Positions 48,544 through 62,229 of a stretch of 64,000 nt of DNA are shown piece by piece (the stretch's first letter is position 1; each line of letters begins with the position of its first letter). A model generated the notes under the pieces. The model was given only the letters and a program-made list of their open reading frames with translations, made no database searches and was not told the DNA's origin. The position numbers were made by a program, and so were the translations under genes. The DNA is taken from NCBI GenBank assembly GCA_029204225.1, contig CM055109.1:33142317-33206316 (forward strand), given 5' to 3'. The stretch comes from Diphasiastrum complanatum. Taxonomy: Eukaryota > Streptophyta > Lycopodiopsida > Lycopodiales > Lycopodiaceae.

Positions 48544-51500
48544 CTACAACTTTTTGTGCTCTAACTTTTGGTCTCTTAGAAGTAAAGTTATTGCCTGCCA
48601 GGTAATCCAAGAAATTCAGAGAAAAATAGAGTAAGTGACTAATTGCTGCAGAATAAGTTGCTGCTTTTTTAAATTTATATCATTTGTATCCGCAAACCTG
48701 TAAATGAATGTTGTCCTGTTCAAAGCAAGCTTATCTGGTACACACACACACACACACACACACATATAGCCAAGGATTTTGTTGGTTCTGCAAACCGTCC
48801 TTCCAATCACAAGACAAAATATTGTAGGAGCATCATAGAATTACTGAAGTCAGCATGGGGACATTTGTAAAGTTCTAGAGGGCACAGTTCCATTTAGGTA
48901 CTCTCAAGAAATGAATTCTAGATCCTACAATTACCTCTGAACATTCTCCTCCAACATAAACAGAGGCCAGAAAGCAGAACGTATAGAATGTACTTTGGTT
49001 CTTTCTACAGGGACACACAGCATCATCAGCTGGCAAACGTGTCATTATCACCATCTTTAGTCTGTGATGTTCTAATCTCATCATGTGTCATGTGTTTCAT
49101 AAACAGCTACTTTTCGTCTGGACTTTGGCCATCCTTCCTAGAGCCTCAATTTTCTCCACCATTGTCAATGTTTCCCAGGATGAAACTTCCATCACAATAA
49201 ACACTTCAAACATTCCTCTTTAAGATGTATTCGATCCTCTTAATTGATCTGTTAAACAGTCACAAGAATAAAACCTAATGCCTCTATTTCTTATTTGCCA
49301 CTTCTTCAAGACTAAATCATGCGTCTAGCAGTCCATTGCCATATGCCTTTCTACTCACCACGCTTTAGCTAACTGTAGTTTCCTTTCCACACTTTGACTA
49401 CTTGTTAATGAACGTTTTCATTGAACTTTTTCATTGGGCAGATGTGGTTCAGATTTATCTTTTTAGCAGAAAGATAAATCTGAACCACATCAGATTTACC
49501 TTTCTGCTAAAAAGATTTCTCTTCAAACCTGCACGACTTTGGTTTTTATTGATCTCCCATCAATATACTGTGCAACAATTGTCAAATTAATAACCCACCA
49601 ACACAGTCATGACAAATTTCTAAAACCCCTATACAATAACACAAAAAGAGTAAGGCACCGGAAAGTTACCTTTGTCACCATATGAGAAATAAGTCCAATT
49701 GGGCAGACAATCATACATAGCAATAATGAGTGACGTGTCTCAACATCGTGATCCAGCCCATCAAGGAAGATATGCCTGTAGTAATGTGAGATATGAAAGT
49801 GAACAAGTTGCAGCAATCTGATAGCTTATAATTTCAAGCTCAATTTTAAAATACAAAGAGACCAACAATCTACTTAACAGGTTACTTGAACTTCTTGCTC
49901 ACTTTGCTTCACATAATCTTTCCCTTGCACCTTTAGAATTTGAAAAGAGTGCTTTGCATTTTGAGTTTGCTGAAGAACAAAATTCAGGATGCCAATTCAG
50001 AGAAGATCAAATTTACTAAAATTGTTGAAGTTGATGATGTTTCTTCTTGGCTTCGTTTTCCTTGGATAATTTGCATCTTCTCTAAACGATTCTTTCTTCC
50101 AACAAAGGGTAGGTACTCCCATGGATATCAATTGCATTGTTCATCTAGCAAACTTTTATCTTCTCTTGTGAGTTAGAATTTACACAAGATTGATTTCTTG
50201 TTGTACTTCTTATTGCATAAACAATCCATAGTTTCCATACTAGAAGATATATTGATGACTTATTTCTTCTGGTAACTTTTTATATAGAGACACTAATGTT
50301 TTCGGTACAGAAATCGTTCCTCAAAGCTTCTACAAACTCAAATGTACAGCCAGTGACTTTTCTATAAGCCAGGTTAATTTAGGTTTCTTGAATGATATTT
50401 TTTATAAAGGTTGCAAGGCCACCCAAGAAACATAAACAAATGGCCTAAGAACTTGTTCAAGGTTAAGATATAATAACTGACCTCCCAATGAAAAGATCAC
50501 CAGCTAAGAGATGGACCCAAGCAGACGCTACTGTTAGGGTGCTTAAAAACATTTTCGAGATGCCAGAAAGCTGCAAGAGATGAGACAAGGGTTAGAGTGA
50601 TGCAGAATACCACATGATGTTCCAGATAACAAGGAGTGGAAGTGGAAGTCGAAGTCACCGATATACCTAAACTAACAAAAACCCCTAAAAAGCGGAGTAT
50701 ATCATACCTCTGGGAGGTAATGCTTGGTTGCAAATATTAACTGTAGAGTTTCCGAGGTCCAAGATCCATGTAAAAGATACACATAAAGACCTCCAAGCAC
50801 AATGTAAGGTACATTGCTCTCAACCAACTTCTTGGTCTGTAGATTGGAAAAACCTTATCAAAACGCTAAGAATAGGCATAAGAAAACAATGCCAACACGA
50901 ATTCTAATAACAGGTTAGAGCATATCTACGTGTACATTTGTAGCTGTGCGTGCATGTATGCAAGTATATGTATTGTGCACATGTTCAGACAATTGATCCC
51001 AAGCCACATCGAACATACTTCCCCCTCTTCAATGTGACAACTTCTTGAAGTTTGTGTTTTACAATTTGCTCATATAGGGAATGCAACTATTCTTCTGAGA
51101 AAGAAGTGAGGCCTTTGATACATAATGAAAGCTCTTGTAAAGGTGCATCTTCATTAACAAGTTCTCTACATGAAGCATGCTACATGTTCTATAAAAACTA
51201 GATAACCAAACAACTCACCCATTCCCAATGAGGAGCCAAAATCATTACAGTGTAGATTGGAATGACCAAAGTGGTCGCAAATGTGAAGAGAACTGTTGCC
51301 ATCTCCACACTTCCAGATCCGGTTGTTGGCACTGAAGTAGAAATATATCACAGTTTGAGATGAAAAGACTATCCAAAGTACTAAGGAAGCAAACAACGAG
51401 GGAGCAGAATACAAATGATAACTCCACACAAAAAAAACATTGTTTATGATTCCTCTACACAAACAGGTATTAATAGACCCAAAAACTAGCCAAACCTTAA

Positions 51501-54017
51501 TAGCATGCAAAGCTAGAACTTTCACCTAACCTTGCAAACAGATATTTGCATGAATAGTAACAAAGAGGCAAAAACACTCCAAGATTATCTCTCGAGCCAC
51601 CTTCACCGGCTCAATAGATAGAGATGGTCTTTAACATGTATGTTTTATCATAGACCTGCAAGTAAGTCTAAATGCTTATTAATCTCTCCTAATTATGCAA
51701 GCCCAAAAATATATTCCACTACAGTATCTATTTTTTTTCTGTGAGGAACTTGCACAAGGACTGTTAAAAGTTCTTGCAAGCGATTAGTTCTCATAGTAGG
51801 AGACCAGGAGGTTAACCAAAATAAAGATATGCTCTTAAAAAGCTTTAGATTAAATATAACAAATAGCTCAGACAAACTCCAAACTGATCATACCTAGGCA
51901 TACAATAACTTGTCGAAAACACACAACAATCTAAATGTGGAAAGACGACAAGTAAGACAGGTGCAGTTATGTGTATTCAAGAAAATCACTCAAAACAACC
52001 TTGAAAATGGATACAACATAAAAGAACCCAAGTCACCCTATCGATCCTACCCATATCAATTTCAGAAGAAAAGAAAGTGTATTGCTCAATAGCCAAAAAT
52101 TCAGTCTGGTGGCAGTAATATCAGGACTCGTTCAATAGTAACTGGAAATTTATACACAAAAAATTCAAGCATTCCTAATGAGATGGAAGAATACTGACGT
52201 GAAGCAAAAACTTGCCCCCTGAAACAAGGCTCGCATTTGTGCTTTTGTAGATTTTGTGGAGATTTTCTTCCAAAGAATTCACTACTTTCATGAGCGACCT
52301 TTCTAAAACTCCTAACTGATAAAGTGCATGAGATCGATAAACTGGGCAAAAAACACGATCCACTAGCAAGACTGATCACTGGAAATGGTTGCAGTCTTCG
52401 AGCATCAATTGGAGCCACTATTCTTAAACTGTGGTAGTCCTGTAAGTTCAAATCAGGTAATAAAAAATCAGAAATACATTATCAACTACTCATAAACTTT
52501 CAGAACAAATATGTAGTAACTAGTTACATATGTAAGACTGACAAAAAACTCTCTCCCTCTCCCCCTCTCTGCTCCCACTTTGCAGTATAATAAAAAGATC
52601 AGAAATACATTACCAACTACTCATAAAATTTCAGAACAACTGTGTAAATTGTAACTAGTTACATATGTAAGACTTAAAAAAAACTCCATCCCTCTCCCCC
52701 TCTCTGCTCCAACATTGCAGTACGTAGCAGAACCAGAAAATGTTAGTCCATTGGAAAATTCTAGCAGAGCTACAGTAACCTAGTTCCGGTTTTTGTAATT
52801 AAATTCCTTAAGTCTTATGTTCTGTTATAGTGCGAACGGTCAGTACCAAAAGCCCCTCTCTATTGCTATGACAGCAACTCAGACTAATCTCGAGACAAAG
52901 TAAGATGAAAGTAACAAAAAATGGCAGTTGTATTATGAATAATATTGACTATTGCTAGTACAGCAACCAAGACTAAATCTTAAAGGCAAGCAAGATGAAA
53001 AGAAAAGTGCCAAAAATTGTCAGCCATATGATGCATTCTATTACAGCAACTCAGACTAATCTACAAATGTCAGTCGTATGATGAATATTGCTATTACAGC
53101 AACTCAGACTAATCTACAAATGTCAGTCGTATGAAATAAGTAACATCTAACAGAACCATTACACAACAACTCAGGCAATCTTAAAAGCAAGATGAAAAGA
53201 AAAATTATAAAAATTGTCAGTCGTATGACGAATAACATTAAGTAAAGCTACTACGTAGCAACTCAGACAATCTTAAAAGCAAGATGAAAAAAACAGTAAC
53301 TAAAAAATGTCAGTCGTATGATGAATAAGAAGTCGTATGATGAATAAGTAATATCTAGTAAAAACATTACACAGCAACTCAGGCAATTTTTAAAGCAAGA
53401 TGAAAAGAAGAATTACAAAAATTGTCAGTCGTATGATGAATAACATTAAGTATAGCTACTAGACAGCAACTCGAAAAACCTTAAAAGCAAGATGAAAAGA
53501 AAAGTACCAAAAAATGTCAGTCGTACGATGAATAAATTAAGTGAAGCTATTACACAGGAACTCAGGCAATCTTAGAAGCAAGATGAAAAAAAAGTAACAA
53601 AAATTTTCAATCGTATGATGAATAACATTAAGTAAAGCTATTACACAGCAACTCAGACAATCTTAAAAACAAGATGAACAGAAAAGTACCAAAAGTCGTA
53701 TGATAAATCAAATTAAGTAAAGCTACTACACAGTAACTCAGACAATCTTAGAAGCAAGATAAAAATAAATAAAAACAAATATGTCAGTCAAATGAACAAC
53801 ATAAAGTACAGCTACTACACCGCAACTCAGACAATCCTAAAAGCAAGATGAAAAGAAAAGTAACAAAAAATGATCGTACGAAGATTACAATTAAGTTAAG
53901 CTATCACACAGCAACTCAAATAATCTTAAAAGAAAAATGAAAAAAACAACAAAAAGTAACCTGGATTGGACGATTGGCGCTGATGCAGGCCGAGGAGTTG
54001 CTCCAAACTTTGGCCAT
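48544..54017 (-). CDS. ABA4: ABA4-like chloroplast membrane protein (neoxanthin synthesis, DUF4281)
   Basis: Seven minus-strand exons, all in phase with GT-AG borders: 54017-53961, 52439-52199, 51331-51219, 50836-50708, 50570-50482, 49775-49670 and 48594-48544. They predict about 261 residues. Exons 1-2 are a Ser-rich plastid transit region ([19 protein letters not shown]...). The conserved body follows: [20 protein letters not shown] (TM1), [18 protein letters not shown] (TM2), [20 protein letters not shown] with [10 protein letters not shown] (TM3), and [20 protein letters not shown] then [11 protein letters not shown] (TM4). These match Arabidopsis ABA4, which is needed to convert violaxanthin to neoxanthin in plastids and so for ABA precursor supply (family knowledge). 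The short final exon codes [16 protein letters not shown]. No stop or frameshift is seen. The weakest calls are the exon 2 donor (CAC|GTCAGT) and the first exon. Confidence 0.9.
48741..48764. repeat. (CA)12 microsatellite
   Basis: Twelve CA units in the last ABA4 intron. Confidence 0.95.
49441..49513. repeat. perfect inverted repeat with a second overlapping hairpin
   Basis: GATGTGGTTCAGATTTATCT(T) at 49441-49461 and its exact complement at 49471-49491 give a 21-bp stem with a 9-bp loop (TTTAGCAGA). The segment 49460-49483 can instead pair with 49490-49513 (TTTAGCAGAAAG versus CTTTCTGCTAAA, with a mismatch), so two alternative stems compete. It lies in ABA4 intron 6. Confidence 0.95.
52462..52723. 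repeat. about 130-bp tandem duplication in ABA4 intron 1
   Basis: Two similar units, each with CAACTACTCATAAA, ACTAGTTACATATGTAAGAC and CCCTCTCCCCCTCTCTGCTC (about 52462-52590 and 52591-52723). Confidence 0.9.
52860..53950. repeat. minisatellite in ABA4 intron 1, about 13 copies
   Basis: A unit of roughly 85-100 bp recurs about 13 times: CAGCAACTCAGACAATCTTA, then AAGCAAGATGAAAAGAAAAG, then GTCAGTCGTATGATGAATAA and ATTAAGTAAAGCTA. Units differ by small indels. It fills most of the 1.5-kb intron and stops just before exon 1. Confidence 0.93.
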
Positions 54018-54420
54018 AATTATATTATATCTGGAACACCACAGAAACACTGACACTCATAAAAGAGCTCTATTCTCCGAGCGCAGATCTGAATCTGAAG
54101 CTTCATTATATCTCCAATCCACATGCTCATCGTTTTATCGTTGTACAATCACTTCGCTCGATCGTGATCTCTGCACCAAAATAATTTTATTTTATTTTTC
54201 CTGTTTGCGAACGATCCTGTCGTTACGGCAGCGAAGGAAGAGCGAGCCCCGTAGCGACATTCGGAAATGCCGGTGTCGAGGAGCAAGGATAACGTTGGCC
54301 CCTTCTGATTGGTCCACGTGTCCAGCACGACCACAACCCTGCTTCTTCGTTGAACTTACGAATTCGCCTATCAATAATTGCCACCCAAGGTCCTACCTAA
54401 TCTCAAGTGTCCATTTTTTG
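54018..54420 (-). promoter_or_regulatory. ABA4 upstream region with a G-box/ABRE-like site
   Basis: About 300 bp upstream of the start codon the minus strand reads GGACACGTGG (54314-54323), a G-box that fits the ABA-responsive element pattern, flanked by CCAAT (complement of ATTGG at about 54309). The presumed transcribed leader between it and the ATG is CT- and A-rich. Function is inferred from motif and position only. Confidence 0.5.
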
Positions 54421-56750
54421 TAGGATTTGAGCTCCCACATATCAAAAACTAACAAATGTCTTCGCTATCAGCACATAGCATTCGTGAGCATTGATAGTGG
54501 ACATGTGGCATTGGTTGAGAGAAGGTTCATTATGTTCCAAAGTGCAAGTTGCAAACAGATTTAGATCTTGACCGTCTATCTCTCTCCTGCTACGTCACGT
54601 ATCGTTAATCTGACGGTGGGCTACACCTTGTAGCATTATTCACCGCTCCCGCGGCTTGGTCTACTACATGCCCACCTCCGGATGAACTATAACTAGTCCG
54701 TATCTGCCATCCATAGGTGGACAACCTACTATAGCACATCGAGCCGCATGAGCGACGAGGGTGGCTGCATGTTGTTGCCCGTCGTTGGATGGTGTATACC
54801 ATACATGGCAGTTGGAAGAGTGTAGATTGAAACTCTTTGCAAGGCCTTGCTATGGTTCAGAACCAGGCTGCTCAACCATGTGATGTCGTGTCTAGTTTTC
54901 TCTCTTCCCAATTGCTATGACCTATTACCCTTTTTTATGGACAAAAGTACGACCATGTTGTCGGCTAATTTTTGTTTTACCCTTATCGCAATTAGGACTT
55001 GTTCCCCATTTTATGGAGAAGTTAGGTAAAACCTTTGACCGGAGACGGAGGTGTTGAAGATGTCCGAGTCACATCATAATGCATAAATGTACAATGTTAG
55101 GCCAAACGTAATGAGAGCACATGGCCATAGCACCAAGCAAGGTTTGAGCGTACTAAGATGTCAATGGTGCACCAAGCATTGTTCAAGCTTGCATGTGACA
55201 AGAATGTGCCTCTTGCCCAACTTATGAACGTTATGTAACTTGTAGTGAAAGTCCCAAATAGATTCGTACGTCTTAACAAATGGTGTGAAAAGTATTCAAG
55301 ATAAAATGATGTAATCAAAAATAGTTGTTGACATGAAAAAATGTGCATAACAAACGAATAAATTTTTTTTATTATACGTATGAACTCTATAAGATACATG
55401 ACATATCTACGCGGTGAGTTTTGTTAGAAAGAAAATTTGCAATCTTTATCAGAATGTACATTCTTGGATACAATTACTGGCTTTTCAAAAGCATATTGTG
55501 CTTTTTATTATGTGATAAACTACTCAGTCATAGGTGATGTGGATGAATATATATTAAGTGGGTAATATAGAAAAAACATGGAAAACCATAAATTGATTCA
55601 ATAACCAATAAAGTCAAACTACAATAAAAAAACAACATGACTTGGAGCCTTCAAATGCCTATAGGTGGCAAATTTTCTCAGTGAGGTACTGGAATTTTTG
55701 TGAAAGTGAAGGACAACTATTCAAATAAATTTAGACTTGTTAGTCTTGACATCTGAACATTTTTATGTAAAACCTTTCTAATCTATTTGTGATTAGACGA
55801 TCATTGACAATTTCCAGTATCTCAACATGAAATTCATCAAAAAAGCTAATACAAGCTTTGTCGTATAGCATCCTCATTGAAGGTCTACGAGTCTAATATT
55901 TTACACCTCCACACAAGATTGTTGCTTGTACAATGTACACTATATTGTTAGTTTGTAATTCTATTTTGTAGAGTGTGATGAGCCTGCTTGTAATAGTCAT
56001 TTGGCAGAAAAAGTATTGTTTTCAAGTGCTTCAGGCCTAGATCCAATTCATATGCCAATTATCATGTTCTCACTTTGAGTTTTCTTTAAAATCGATTGTT
56101 GGTTTGGTTGAAGTCATAGATATACATATTCATCTTGTTGAAATCCTCACTATGATTGTAGCTTGTTGGCATAATATTTTATTATCTGCTGAGCCTCTCA
56201 CATATGATATTGATTTGCTTTCAAATATTTGCATGTTTTGCTGCTACCACTGATACATCTGTTATTTCCATGTCAATCAATTGTATTTGTTCATGTCCAT
56301 ACAATGCATAAAAGAGAGTCATGTCATTGGACATGTGTGACTATTTTTAGTAAGATGCAACGAATCAATCCATTGTGTTTGTTGATCTACCACAAAATGG
56401 TGCAAATAACATTCCAACCATTGCTTCACTCTTTTTGTTTCTCCATCGATCTCCCCACATTCCAATCTTCATAATACTTTCATTGTTTTATTTTTGATAA
56501 TTCAATATGTGAGAGACATTTCTCAAACAATAACCCATATTTACAAGGAAAATTCTTTTATTCTTTTGTCTGATTTTGATTGCACAAGAGGATCAACATT
56601 AGTGCATTTGTTTTCTTATAGATAGTTCATACAGTTGTTTTTTTACTAGATCAAGTGGATCTCAAAATCTCTTGTATTTGAGTTGAATTTAGTACAAACA
56701 AATGCAAATTGCAATTCTTTTCATTTCCCTTTTTCTACTCATGACATGAT
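54421..56750. other. intergenic, nothing recognised
   Basis: The part next to 54420-55030 has ordinary composition; 55100-56700 is AT-rich. No conserved frame or repeat found. Its right end meets copia-C. Confidence 0.45.
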
Positions 56751-57868
<1,118 letters not shown>

Positions 57869-58547
57869 TGTTGGAATTTGATGCTCAGCCTCAGATCCAT
57901 TCAATAATGAGCATTTTGAAAAACCAGAAACAGAAGGCTTGAATTTCTAAGTAGAGGATCAAAAAATTTAGAATCGAATTTTTTTTCTAGAATTTTTTGA
58001 TTGACTCAAAAAATCCTATATTTTTCGAGTCAGTATTTTTTGAGTCATTGTACATTTTTTTGACACTTCTAAATTTCAATATTGTCGATCTAACAACTTC
58101 ACGTTGACAGTCCGCCCACTTTGTACATTCATTAACTGTAACGAGGTGGTTGTTGTAGATATGTTGTGGAATATCAATCCTAGAATCTTCATCAGAAAAC
58201 TTCTTCTGATTATTCGAGTTTCTATAACCAACATTATCACACTCAACGACTGTAAGCTGAAGTTATCACTTCAAGCATTGTACTCACTGTTTGATATTAA
58301 TCAGAGTGCAAATTTTTAGTCCCACTACTATATCATTTTATTGTGCATTTGTTTGAATCATTCAATTTGAATGTTCTACTATTGTTTGTTGTGCTTCCAA
58401 TCCTACACACCAAGCTCGCTCATCAGTTTCCGCTCATTCCCACTGATTTTCGATACCATCCAGTTAGGTCTTCCCGAAAATCTACTGATCAGTTGGGGCA
58501 AGTCTATAGCTTCTATTCAAGTGGAATAATAATCATCTTTCATCAAC
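57869..58547 (+). mobile_element. copia-C 3' LTR
   Basis: Starts TGTTGGAATTTGATGCTCAG after the polypurine tract. The right edge is placed at TCATCAACA (58547), where recognisable copia-A LTR in the opposite orientation begins. The edge is an inference because the other copia-C LTR is truncated. Confidence 0.55.
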
Positions 58548-58764
58548 ATGGCCAAAGTGGCCGAAGTCTTTGACTTTCGTCGGGGTCGTCAATATGTTGG
58601 ATAATGTCGGATAAAGATTGTCGGAGCCTCCTGTGAGCGATTCCGGAGTATTTTTGCAGACTGTGTAGAAACACAAAGAAAACTACAGAACTGGATAATA
58701 AGTCACTGTGGATGAAGATTAAAGATCGATTTGTTCGATAATCAGGAGAAAAAAAATCTAACAT
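58548..58764 (-). mobile_element. copia-A 3' LTR fragment
   Basis: Minus strand begins TGTTAGATTTTTTTTC directly after a polypurine tract (plus strand ATTCCCCCTTAATT). It shares TGTTTCTACACAGTCTGCA and the TCCGACA-rich part with the other copia-A LTRs. It stops at 58548 against the copia-C LTR. Confidence 0.85.
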
Positions 58765-61645
58765 TCCCCCTTAATTTGAATCCATGAATGCTTTGACCTT
58801 CAAACTTAGTTCTACACAAAATTTTCTACGTGCATCCAAGCTTAATGCTTTAGTAAAAATATCTATTGTCATATCTTGTGTTCGACAGTACTGCAAGTCA
58901 GCCTCTTTGTCGAGAACTTTGCTTTTGATATAGTGATACTTAATTTCAATGTGCTTACTCCTAGAATTAAGAACTTTACTTTTGATATAGTGATACTTAA
59001 TTTCAATGTGCTTACTCCTAGAATTAAATCTAGGGTTGGCTGTTAAAGCAATGGCACTTTTATTATCACAGAATAGAATTGTTGGAGTATATCGATTTCT
59101 AAAAGTACGTTTTTCAACCATACTGCTTCATTTGTAGCTTGAGAAGCTGCAATATACTCTAATTTAGTAGAAGATAGAGCTATCAAAGTTTGCTTGCAAA
59201 TGTTCCATGAAATAGGACCATGTTGAAGAAGAATGTAGCTTTGGAAGTGGATTTACGAGGTCTACATCTCCTGCCCAACTTGCATCTGAATAACCATTGA
59301 GAATATTGAGTTTGTCATTGTCGACTGCTCCATAACAAATGCAAAAGTCCATAGTAGCTCAAAGATATCTCAAAACTATGATAAGAGTCTTCCAATGTGT
59401 AATACAAGGATTGGTCATAAACTGACTTAAGGAACTGACTACAAAAGCTATGTCTGGTCTGGTGCAGAGCATCGCATACATAAGAGATCCTATTATCGAA
59501 TGATAAAGATACTCATGCATTTGCTCCTTCTCTTCGATTGTTCGAGGACACTGGTCCTTCGACATCTTGAGTCCTAGATCCATTGGTGAGAGAGCTAATT
59601 TGCAATTCATCAGATTATATTTGATTAAGACATTGTGAATGTATCTTTGCTGAAAAATATAGATCAACTTCTATTTTCTGTCTCTTTGGATTTGAATACC
59701 TAGACAGTAATGAGCTTTCTTGATAAGAGATAAATACTCTTTATCCATAGCTTCTTTTTAGAGATCAGAATCGGGCTGACCGAGTGCCTCTTCGACAGTT
59801 GTTGGCTCTTGAACAAGGTAAGCGGAAGACTCGTCAATATATTTGATAGGTGGTCTACTATCTTTTGTCGATCTTGTGGGTAGTGGTCGAAGTTGACTAC
59901 TTTCATCATGCTGTAGTTGCTGGACTGCAACATTATCATCTTCAGATTCACTGCTGACGTCAGGAGTAGATGAGCTAGGAACTTCAATAGGAATAGTCGA
60001 CTTTTGAACTGAAAAGTTCAATAATTTAGTAGAGTCCAATAGTTCGGTTGTATGAGCTTTGCCCTTACCTTTGAGGTTGATAAACTGATCTTCGATGAAG
60101 GTGACATCTTGGCTAGTGAATATCTTCGACTCGACATGATCATACAACTTATAAGCTTTATCTGAAGTAGTGTACTTGATGAACATAGACTTGATATTCT
60201 GGAAGTCGAGCTTCTTTCTGAGATCATGAGGAATTTACGCATAAGCGATACATCCAAAAAATCATGAGTTCAATAAAGAAGGTTTGGAGTCTGTCCAAAC
60301 TTCATATGGTGTTTTGTCTGAGAGACCTTTAGTAGGACATCTGTTCTGAATATAAACTACAGTGGAAACAGCTTCAGCCCAGAAAGACTTCGGAAGTGTC
60401 ACATGTGCTAGCATGCACTTTGCCGATTCAACTAAGGTTCTGTTCTTTCTCTCAACAAGACCATTCGACTGAGGCAAATAGGAGGTAATGTATTGTTGCT
60501 CAATGCCATTGTTAAGGCAATACTCCTTGAATTCGGTGGAGATGTATTCTCCCCCATTGTCGGACCTCAGTGCTTTAATTCTTTTACCAGTTTGATTTTT
60601 GCATGCTCTTTGAATTGTCAAAATACTTTGAAAGCCTTCGATTTCTACTTAATGAAATAAATAGCTGTTCTTCTCGAATATCTATCAATGAAGGTAATAA
60701 AATACTTTGCATCAAGCTGCAATAAATTTTGCATTGGACCACATATATCTGAATGAACAACGTCTAACAAATCTTTTGCTGCATGCCTATGACTTGATCT
60801 AAAGGGAATCCTAGTCTATTTTCCAAAGATGCAGCCATGACAGACATGGAGGTCAACTTTATCGGATGGATAGTCAAGATCAAGTGCTAGGGATTGTCTG
60901 GACTTGTTCGTTACATATGCATGGTTCAAGTGTCCTAATATTTGATGCCATAGTAATGCTTTATTGACAGAGGTTTTCAAGGCTTGACTAGGATCAGAAT
61001 AACGATGTGCCAATCTTTATAAGTATCCATGTCTCTTGTTGAGTGCAAGGATCTTCTTTGTACTATCGATAATTTGGCATTGATCAGATTCGAACTCTAC
61101 CTTATGACCTAAATCAGTGATTTTACTTATTGATAACAGATTCGTAGAGAGTTTAGGAATGTACAAAACATTTGATAGTAGTTTGAGTTGATCATGCTGG
61201 AATATCTGAGTGTCTGAGAATAATAAGTGCGAAAGCTTTACCATCCTTCGATTTCCACTTTGAGTCAGTTGTGTCATCTTCAAGCTTCACTTTGATACCT
61301 GTGACAACATCCCACAACTTGTTGGTGATTAGCAAGGTCTTCATCTTAAATTTTCACAAGTAATAATTGGATCCATTTAGCTTGCCTACAATAATCCATC
61401 TGGAACTTTAGCTTGTCGATCAATCAATGACATTAAGAATGATGTCATGCTGCATTAAAATTAGAAATCAACTATCTATACTAGAATTTTGATACCACAC
61501 AATCGAAGAATATGATACTGTGAAAAGTATCTAATGATATCGAGTTGATATTGCGAAAGATATCAAGTATTAGGCTCTGATATAATAGATCGCTTTGATA
61601 TCATATAGGCATGGTCTGATATAAAGTATTAGCACTTTGATATCA
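58765..61645 (-). mobile_element. copia-A internal region, deleted copy
   Basis: Minus-strand order from the 5' end: a leader (61645-61400); a gag fragment (LWDVVTGIKVKLEDDTTDSK, about 61325-61260) running by deletion into DQLKLLSNVLYIPKLSTNLL; the GAG-pre-integrase finger (LLWHQILGHLNHAYV, CHGCIFGK, 61013-60816); integrase (ALRSDNGGEYISTEFKEYC, PQSNGLVERKNRTLVESAK, AVSTVVYIQNRCPTKGLSDK; 60621-60262); a long acidic linker (60186-59758). It then jumps past the RT core to AHYCLGIQIQRDRK and IHNVLIKYNLMNCKLALSPM, and RNase H follows (GYSDASWAGD, FCDNKSAIALTANPRF). The catalytic RT segment and the gag knuckle/protease box are deleted. A 57-bp in-frame tandem duplication lies in RNase H (58913-59026). 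Confidence 0.9.
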
Positions 61646-62130
61646 TGTTGAAAAGGGGAATGCAATAACGACAAGTTGAAGACTATGGCGACTTATCGAG
61701 CACAACAACATGAAGCCTTTTTTTCTTAATGCATGAGCCCGCCTATCAATTGAATAAAACATAATGACAGAAGTCACGTCCAATCTTACAGTGACCAACT
61801 TTGAAATTGTTAGCATTACAATGATTTCATAGCCAAACAATGAAGTATTGAAATATCAGACAAAACAATAAGAGATTATCAGTTACAAACAATCACAAAG
61901 ATGCATACATTCTAACATAATATTGAATGCAATAAAAGGAGTAGATTAAGTCAGTATGTAACATGTACAAATCAGATAATGATGAGCACAAGACAATTGC
62001 GAATAGAAACTGCGTACTCTAAGCTATCTCTGAGTAACTGAAACTCTATCTGATGTACTTTTGATGATAAGCAATACTAAGCTCTAAGCTAAGATAGAGA
62101 AGAAGCTAGAAAAGAGCATAATAGAGACCT
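61646..62130 (-). mobile_element. copia-A 5' LTR (truncated)
   Basis: In plus sense it starts TGTTGAAAAGGGG at 61646; on the minus strand the LTR thus ends CCCCTTTTCAACA, followed by TGATATCAAAG, a degenerate primer-binding site. The interior matches copia-A LTRs (CTTATTGTTTTGTCTGATA and GCTCATCATTATCTGATT, minus sense). The upstream end is lost near 62130. Confidence 0.75.
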
Positions 62131-62229
62131 ACCAATAATCTCTTCCAGATTGGTCCAAAATGCGAGTCTTTCTCTCAAAGGCCTCCCAAGAAAAGATAGA
62201 AAGTTGGCTGATCTCAGTGAAAGAAATTT

